Made by a program: the position numbers and the translations under genes
Part shown: positions 59,993 to 64,000 of the stretch, one piece after another
How positions within the stretch are numbered: position 1 is the first letter of the stretch
Layout: the number at the start of each line of letters is the position of its first letter
Assembly (NCBI GenBank): GCA_001599935.1
Contig: BCIJ01000001.1
Coordinates: 188,277 to 252,276 of the forward strand
From: Holtermannia corniformis
Lineage: Eukaryota > Basidiomycota > Tremellomycetes > Holtermanniales
Direction of reading: 5' to 3'
DNA length: 64,000 nucleotides
Notes under the pieces: generated by a model
Told to the model about the DNA's origin: nothing
Database searches by the model: none
The model's input: the letters and a program-made list of their open reading frames with translations, nothing else

Positions 59993-62900
59993 TCACTGCA
60001 CGTCTGCTACTAGGCTCTCAAACACTGCGAGCATGACTTTGCTGCTCGTCATGAGGTTATGCCCCTCTCCCGGCAGAATGATGAGCTCGGCGTCCATGCA
60101 CCGCTCGCACCACCGCATCGACTTCTCCGAGATCTTGTCGTCGTTGGCTCCGTACCAGATCTTGCACGGCTGCGCAACGTCCGTGTATGCGAATCCCCAA
60201 GGCTTGGAATCTCGGCCCAGGATGGCCATGAGGTCGGCCGTACCCCCGGCGAGGGACTCTGCGTGTGAAGCTTGCAGCAGCGCGGTGCCGAACGCGGGTC
60301 CGTTCAACCCTGTCCCGGCGTTGCCAGGGCTTGTGTGGGCGGCAAGTGTTGACTGGTGCCGATGCTTTATCCCTCGATCCTCTGTTTGAGTCGACGATCG
60401 AGAAGAGATGGATGTTCGCTTGTCTAGCGCAAAGTTGAGATTGGTCGCGAAAGTGTCAAATCCATTGTCGAGCCCAATGTCAAGCGCGCCCAAGGAGTGT
60501 GTGCTGGTAGCAGCCCGGGCAAGGGTCATGGAGGTCCTTCTAGCGGCCCTTCCACCGAGGCTTCTCGTAACAACCGTTCCAGACACCATCGATCCGTCAG
60601 AGTTTGACCGCACCGCCACCGATGCGGTCGCGTGCAGATCGAGCAAAGCTGGCGAGCGTCCAATCTGAGGCGACTGTGATGCGGAAGGCGGGTACGCCGC
60701 CGAAGGTTGTTGCGGAGAATGCCTGGCTTGATCTCTGAATAGCGACCCGATGATCCCCTTGGAGGCCTTCTTGACTAACGCTGGGGCGCCTGAAGTGGGC
60801 TTGGTGGTTGAGCTTGGCATCGCCGCGGGCTCGGGATCGAAACAGCCCTCGAAATCGGCAAGATCATCAAACTCGCTAGAGTCGACAGGCGATTGCGGCT
60901 CGCTCTCTTCCGCCAGATCGTTTGCGATGGGCGAAGGATCATCACTCGAAATAGGAGCGTGCGCATTGAAGCCGATTGGCTTGTAGTTGACTGGCGGCGG
61001 TTTGCCCAGCTGCCAGCCTTGTAAGCGCCACTCGGCCGCCTGTGCCGTCTTGATGACACTGTTGGGGACCCATTTGAGCCATTTGTACCCTGTGGAAATC
61101 AGCGTCGACTTGCAAAGCCTTACGAGCACTCACCGCCGTCAACATCGGAGCTGACCCACGGGCTGAGAAGGTGTATGGTGCCCTCGATGCGCTTTCCGAG
61201 TTTGAGCGCGGTTGCGAGCGCGTAGGGCGCACCGGCGCTATGTGCGAGGACACCAAAGCACCCGATGCCCATCTCGTCGGCCACCAGCTCAACAACCCTC
61301 GCCCATTCCAAAAGGCCGCGGCGCTCTTGCGGCACATCATCGGTTTTACCCAATCCCCACCGATCGATGCAGATCAATCGCAGACCGAGCGCCTCGGCCA
61401 GCTCATCAAACAAGGCGACGAGGTAACGCACACAGCCGAGGCCGAGGAAAATGAAGATCGGTCGGCCGTTGGGCGCGCCGACATCTGCAACCGAGACTTT
61501 GAGAGGAGGGGACGTCCGGAGGGTGATGAGTCGGGTGAGGCGCGTTGAACGCAAATACAATGCGAGCGAGTGGGTGGCAGCATCGGTGGGTGTGGGCGAG
61601 ATAGCAGACGAGCGCGTGTCGGCGACCGTCGCCCTCGAAAGCCGCTTGGACGAGGTGGAAGGTGAGCTTGATTGCAGTGAGGGAGTGCGTAATAGTGCGC
61701 CGCTCGGTCGAGTCGGCCTGGACGAGCCGTCGAAGGTAGTGCTACCGTTGGCTTCGGTCATTGATAGCTGGTCGAGCAGTGCCTGGGTCGCTGCGACGTC
61801 GGTCGCGATGGAGTCGGTCGATGGTCTTCGATCTTGTTCAACTTGCGAGGATGCCTGCATCGTAGTGACCGCACTTGTGTGTGTTGCGCGACGCGACGCA
61901 GTCCTCGGCAACGTCCTTTGTGGACTACAGGCTGGGCTGCTGACAGCGCTGGTGCTGGATGCGTTGAGAGACGTGTTTGCACTGGCCGTGCTGATGATCG
62001 AACGTCGCGCGGCAGCTTGCGCTTGCGCCTCGGCAGCCTTGGCGGCGTTGCTGTGCCGTCGCACAATGTCGTCAATGGACGGGATGACCGTTCTTGGATT
62101 CCCGGAAGCACTGAGTAGCCCAGGAGAATGCGAGCGTACAATGTCTGAGATCGAGGGTGCCAGCGAAGCGGTCGAAGCTGCTGAACGGACCGACATGGTT
62201 CGTTTGATGGGCGAAGCTGTCGCCGGCGTTGGGGGTACGCTGAGCCGATCTAATCTGGGTGTCTCGGGCTCAACCTGAGGTGTAGCTTGCTTGGGCGATC
62301 GTGGTGATCCTGCTTTCGCCTGCAGTCTGCTTGCACGCCGCTCCTCGCGTTCGCGTGCACGCTGGGCTTTTTGTGCATCAGCCGCCGCTTTTGCGGTCTT
62401 GTCTTGCACCTCATCATCGTCCACTGTGTTGAGTAAACTACGAGAACTCCGCGATCGTTGCGAATATTTCTCCCAGGGTGTCAGCAGCGCCGGGCTGCTG
62501 GATTGGTCAGGATTCAGTTCGGACACAAAGCTGTCCATCATGTCGGTGGAAACGCTTCCTGAATTCAGATCAGCTAAGTTAGACAGCGTCGTCCACGCAC
62601 CCATCATGTCACGGTGAACCTCGGGCTCCTTCCAGTCGACAGTATCAGCTGACGGATTACTGGTATCGTCGCCGAACGATGTAGAGAATTCGGTACGCTG
62701 CACCTGTTCTGCCCATAGTCGCGTCCGTTCAGATTCTTTTGCCTCCCGCCGCCGCACTCGCTGGCGCTCTTTACGTTTGCGTCGCTCATCATCTGTTTCC
62801 TCGCTGATAGACGCCTGTCGAGAGACGGGATGCGGTAGCGGGGTTGACGGTCCGGCGGTGTCGGAGACGGTGCGCTCGAGAGGTGAAAGCAGGGCGGGCG

Positions 62901-63504
62901 GGGTCGGCGGTGGCGAAGGGATGAGGGTGTTGACAGGACTCACCTCCGGCATCTGCGTGTGCCCGGCGGGAAGAGATTGCAGACGTGATCGACTGGGCAG
63001 TACCCGTCGAATATCCGTAGATTGACGCCGCGAGCTAGCAGGTGGTGGTATGTCCACCGAAAGGCCCAGTCCTAGACCAACTGCCTTTCGACGAAAGGCC
63101 CCCGGAGGTCGGTCATTGACACTTTGAGTACTGCCTCTCTTGATTGGAGAAGATGATGGCTGTGGTGGGATGGGTGAGGGTGAGCGCTGACCGCGAGTTG
63201 CGGTTTGCCCCAACTTGATCGCAGGACCTTGCAATGTTTTACGACGCGGTAGCACAAGGCTGTCCTTCGCTGATGCATGGGTCCTTTGCACTTCATCTCG
63301 GGCGCTCGCGGACAGAGCTGGCGATCCATAACGATCAAAGTAGCTCTCCCGTCTTGATCTTGCTACGGGTGATGAAGTGACGTGTGACGTTGCGACAGAA
63401 CTTGAAGTAGCTGTCGACCGAAAGGGGGAAAGGGATGGTCGACTTGGGGAGGGAAATGTCGAAAGACTGTTTGCCGAGGTTCGCGGAGTTTCAGAGCTCA
63501 TCAT
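59993..63504 (-). CDS. Large alpha/beta hydrolase with long disordered N-terminus
   Basis: Serine hydrolase-fold protein of unknown substrate. The first in-frame ATG is at 63504 (MMSSETPRTSANS). An upstream TTG is not accepted as a start, and an additional 5' exon is possible. About 640 residues of Ser/Pro/Arg-rich sequence come first, with charged coiled-coil-like runs (DDERRKRKERQRVRRREAKE). The hydrolase core then opens RPIFIFLGLGCVRYLVALFD and LICIDRWGLGKTDD, with the nucleophile elbow GVLAHSAGAPYALA (about 61230) and HLLSPWVSS. One intron (about 61092-61133) joins DGG to YKWLKWVPN. An insertion of about 220 residues follows. Then come the acid strand CKIWYGANDDKISEKSM (Asp) and PGEGHNL (His, about 60050). 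Stop TAG 59993-59995. The elbow is A-H-S-A-G instead of G-x-S-x-G. Predicted triad Ser-Asp-His is complete. Confidence 0.82.
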
Positions 63505-64000
63505 GGAGCTCGCGCTCGTTCCCTCGTACAATGACGAACCGGTTATACAAGGACAATCAGGAGGTAGAGACAAAGTACATTGCCAAGTCGCCTGTTTTCG
63601 TTGGTGGATCGACGCCGGCTCCTTTCGACATGACCTCGCTCACTTGTTGCTGTTCAAAGCTGCGAGGAGTGACATGCCCACGCTTGCTGCGTTATAGGCC
63701 GACGGCGATGGCGCAGGCTAGTAGCCCCTGGCGATCCGTGCGTGCAAGTGGGACCAAGCTTAGCTCTAACCTGAGACAGGTCGACCGCGGCCACATGGCA
63801 CGTCTATCACCATCGATTTGACGCTACTCGGCTGCGCTGACGGGTTCTCATTGCTGACAGACGGTACACGGTTCTTCGGATGACTGATTTATTCCCGACT
63901 GATGGTGCGCGCGCCCCGTCGGGCGTCGCCGAGCATCCCGGGTCTCCGCACGAGCGACATCGCGCCCTTGCGTGACTTTTCCTGACATGCCCACTCGGCG
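63505..64000. other. Upstream flank of the alpha/beta hydrolase gene; no gene supported
   Basis: 496 bases to the window edge. A minus-strand ATG near 63632 opens a 24-codon frame (MSKGAGVDPPTKTGDLAMYF...) stopping at a TGA. It may be an upstream ORF or part of a 5' exon of the hydrolase gene, but I cannot find a convincing splice. Beyond 63700 I see no coding signal, repeat or RNA gene. Confidence 0.4.

Noticed and set aside
61451..62278. 275-codon plus-strand frame opposite the alpha/beta hydrolase
   Set aside because: It is the mirror of the low-complexity Ser/Ala-rich N-terminal region of the hydrolase gene and shows no independent features.
63505..63573. N-terminal extension of the hydrolase starting MSLPPDCPC at 63573
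   Set aside because: It begins at TTG, not ATG. The first in-frame ATG is at 63504. A real upstream exon remains possible.

Overview
This window is a gene-dense stretch of a nuclear fungal chromosome. The genes are eukaryotic core genes broken by many very short introns, mostly 45-60 nt, with GTRNGT-type donors, CTGAC/CTAAC branch sites close to the 3' end, and CAG/TAG acceptors. Together with the protein architectures (a ROM2-type Rho GEF with two DH domains, a Rab5 with an acidic insert, long disordered Ser/Pro-rich tails), this points to a basidiomycete with a compact, fairly GC-rich genome. Pucciniomycotina or Ustilaginomycotina are both possible and I cannot decide between them. No transposon, CRISPR array, tRNA, rRNA or viral insertion was recognised.

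I count 25 protein-coding genes. Left part (1-28 kb): SMC1 (3' part only, +), a malonyl-CoA:ACP transacylase homologue without the usual catalytic serine (+), a ROM2-like Rho GEF (+), Rab5/YPT5 (-), an STM1/SERBP1-like ribosome-associated protein (-), a NAPE-PLD-like metallo-hydrolase (-), MCM5 (+), a DHX57-type DEAH helicase (-), GTP cyclohydrolase I (-) and ribosomal protein eL43 (+). Middle (28-50 kb): THO2 (-), the mitochondrial S-adenosylmethionine carrier PET8 (+), a class II-like eIF4E (+), an unrecognised coiled-coil protein (-), the RAD17/RAD24 checkpoint clamp loader (-), KSH1/KISH (+), a DUF3245-like protein (-), TOM40 (+), a Ser-rich single-pass membrane protein (-) and a bZIP transcription factor (-). 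Right part (50-64 kb): the rRNA-processing factor MRD1 (+), the ribosome maturation factor SDO1/SBDS (-), a small C2H2 4F5/ZNF706-like protein (+), SPT6 (-) and a large alpha/beta hydrolase (-).

The genes do not form a pathway cluster. They serve chromosome cohesion, replication and checkpoint (SMC1, MCM5, RAD17), transcription and mRNA export (SPT6, THO2), ribosome biogenesis and translation (MRD1, SDO1, eL43, STM1, eIF4E), mitochondria (TOM40, PET8, MCT1-like), and membrane traffic and wall signalling (Rab5, KSH1, ROM2). Neighbours are often divergent pairs sharing 170-590 bp, or convergent pairs separated by 80-270 bp.

Points most worth a second look: the serine-less MCT1 homologue; an ATF4/GCN4-like uORF layout before the bZIP gene; the eIF4E homologue lacking several otherwise conserved tryptophans; SPT5-like GGRTP repeats in the tail of SPT6; two identical CGG-N4-CCG elements exactly 20 bp apart between RAD17 and KSH1; twin MluI boxes before MCM5; and a tendency of introns to sit right at the start codon. 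Exon boundaries were read by eye from splice signals and reading frames, so individual boundaries may be off by a few bases.
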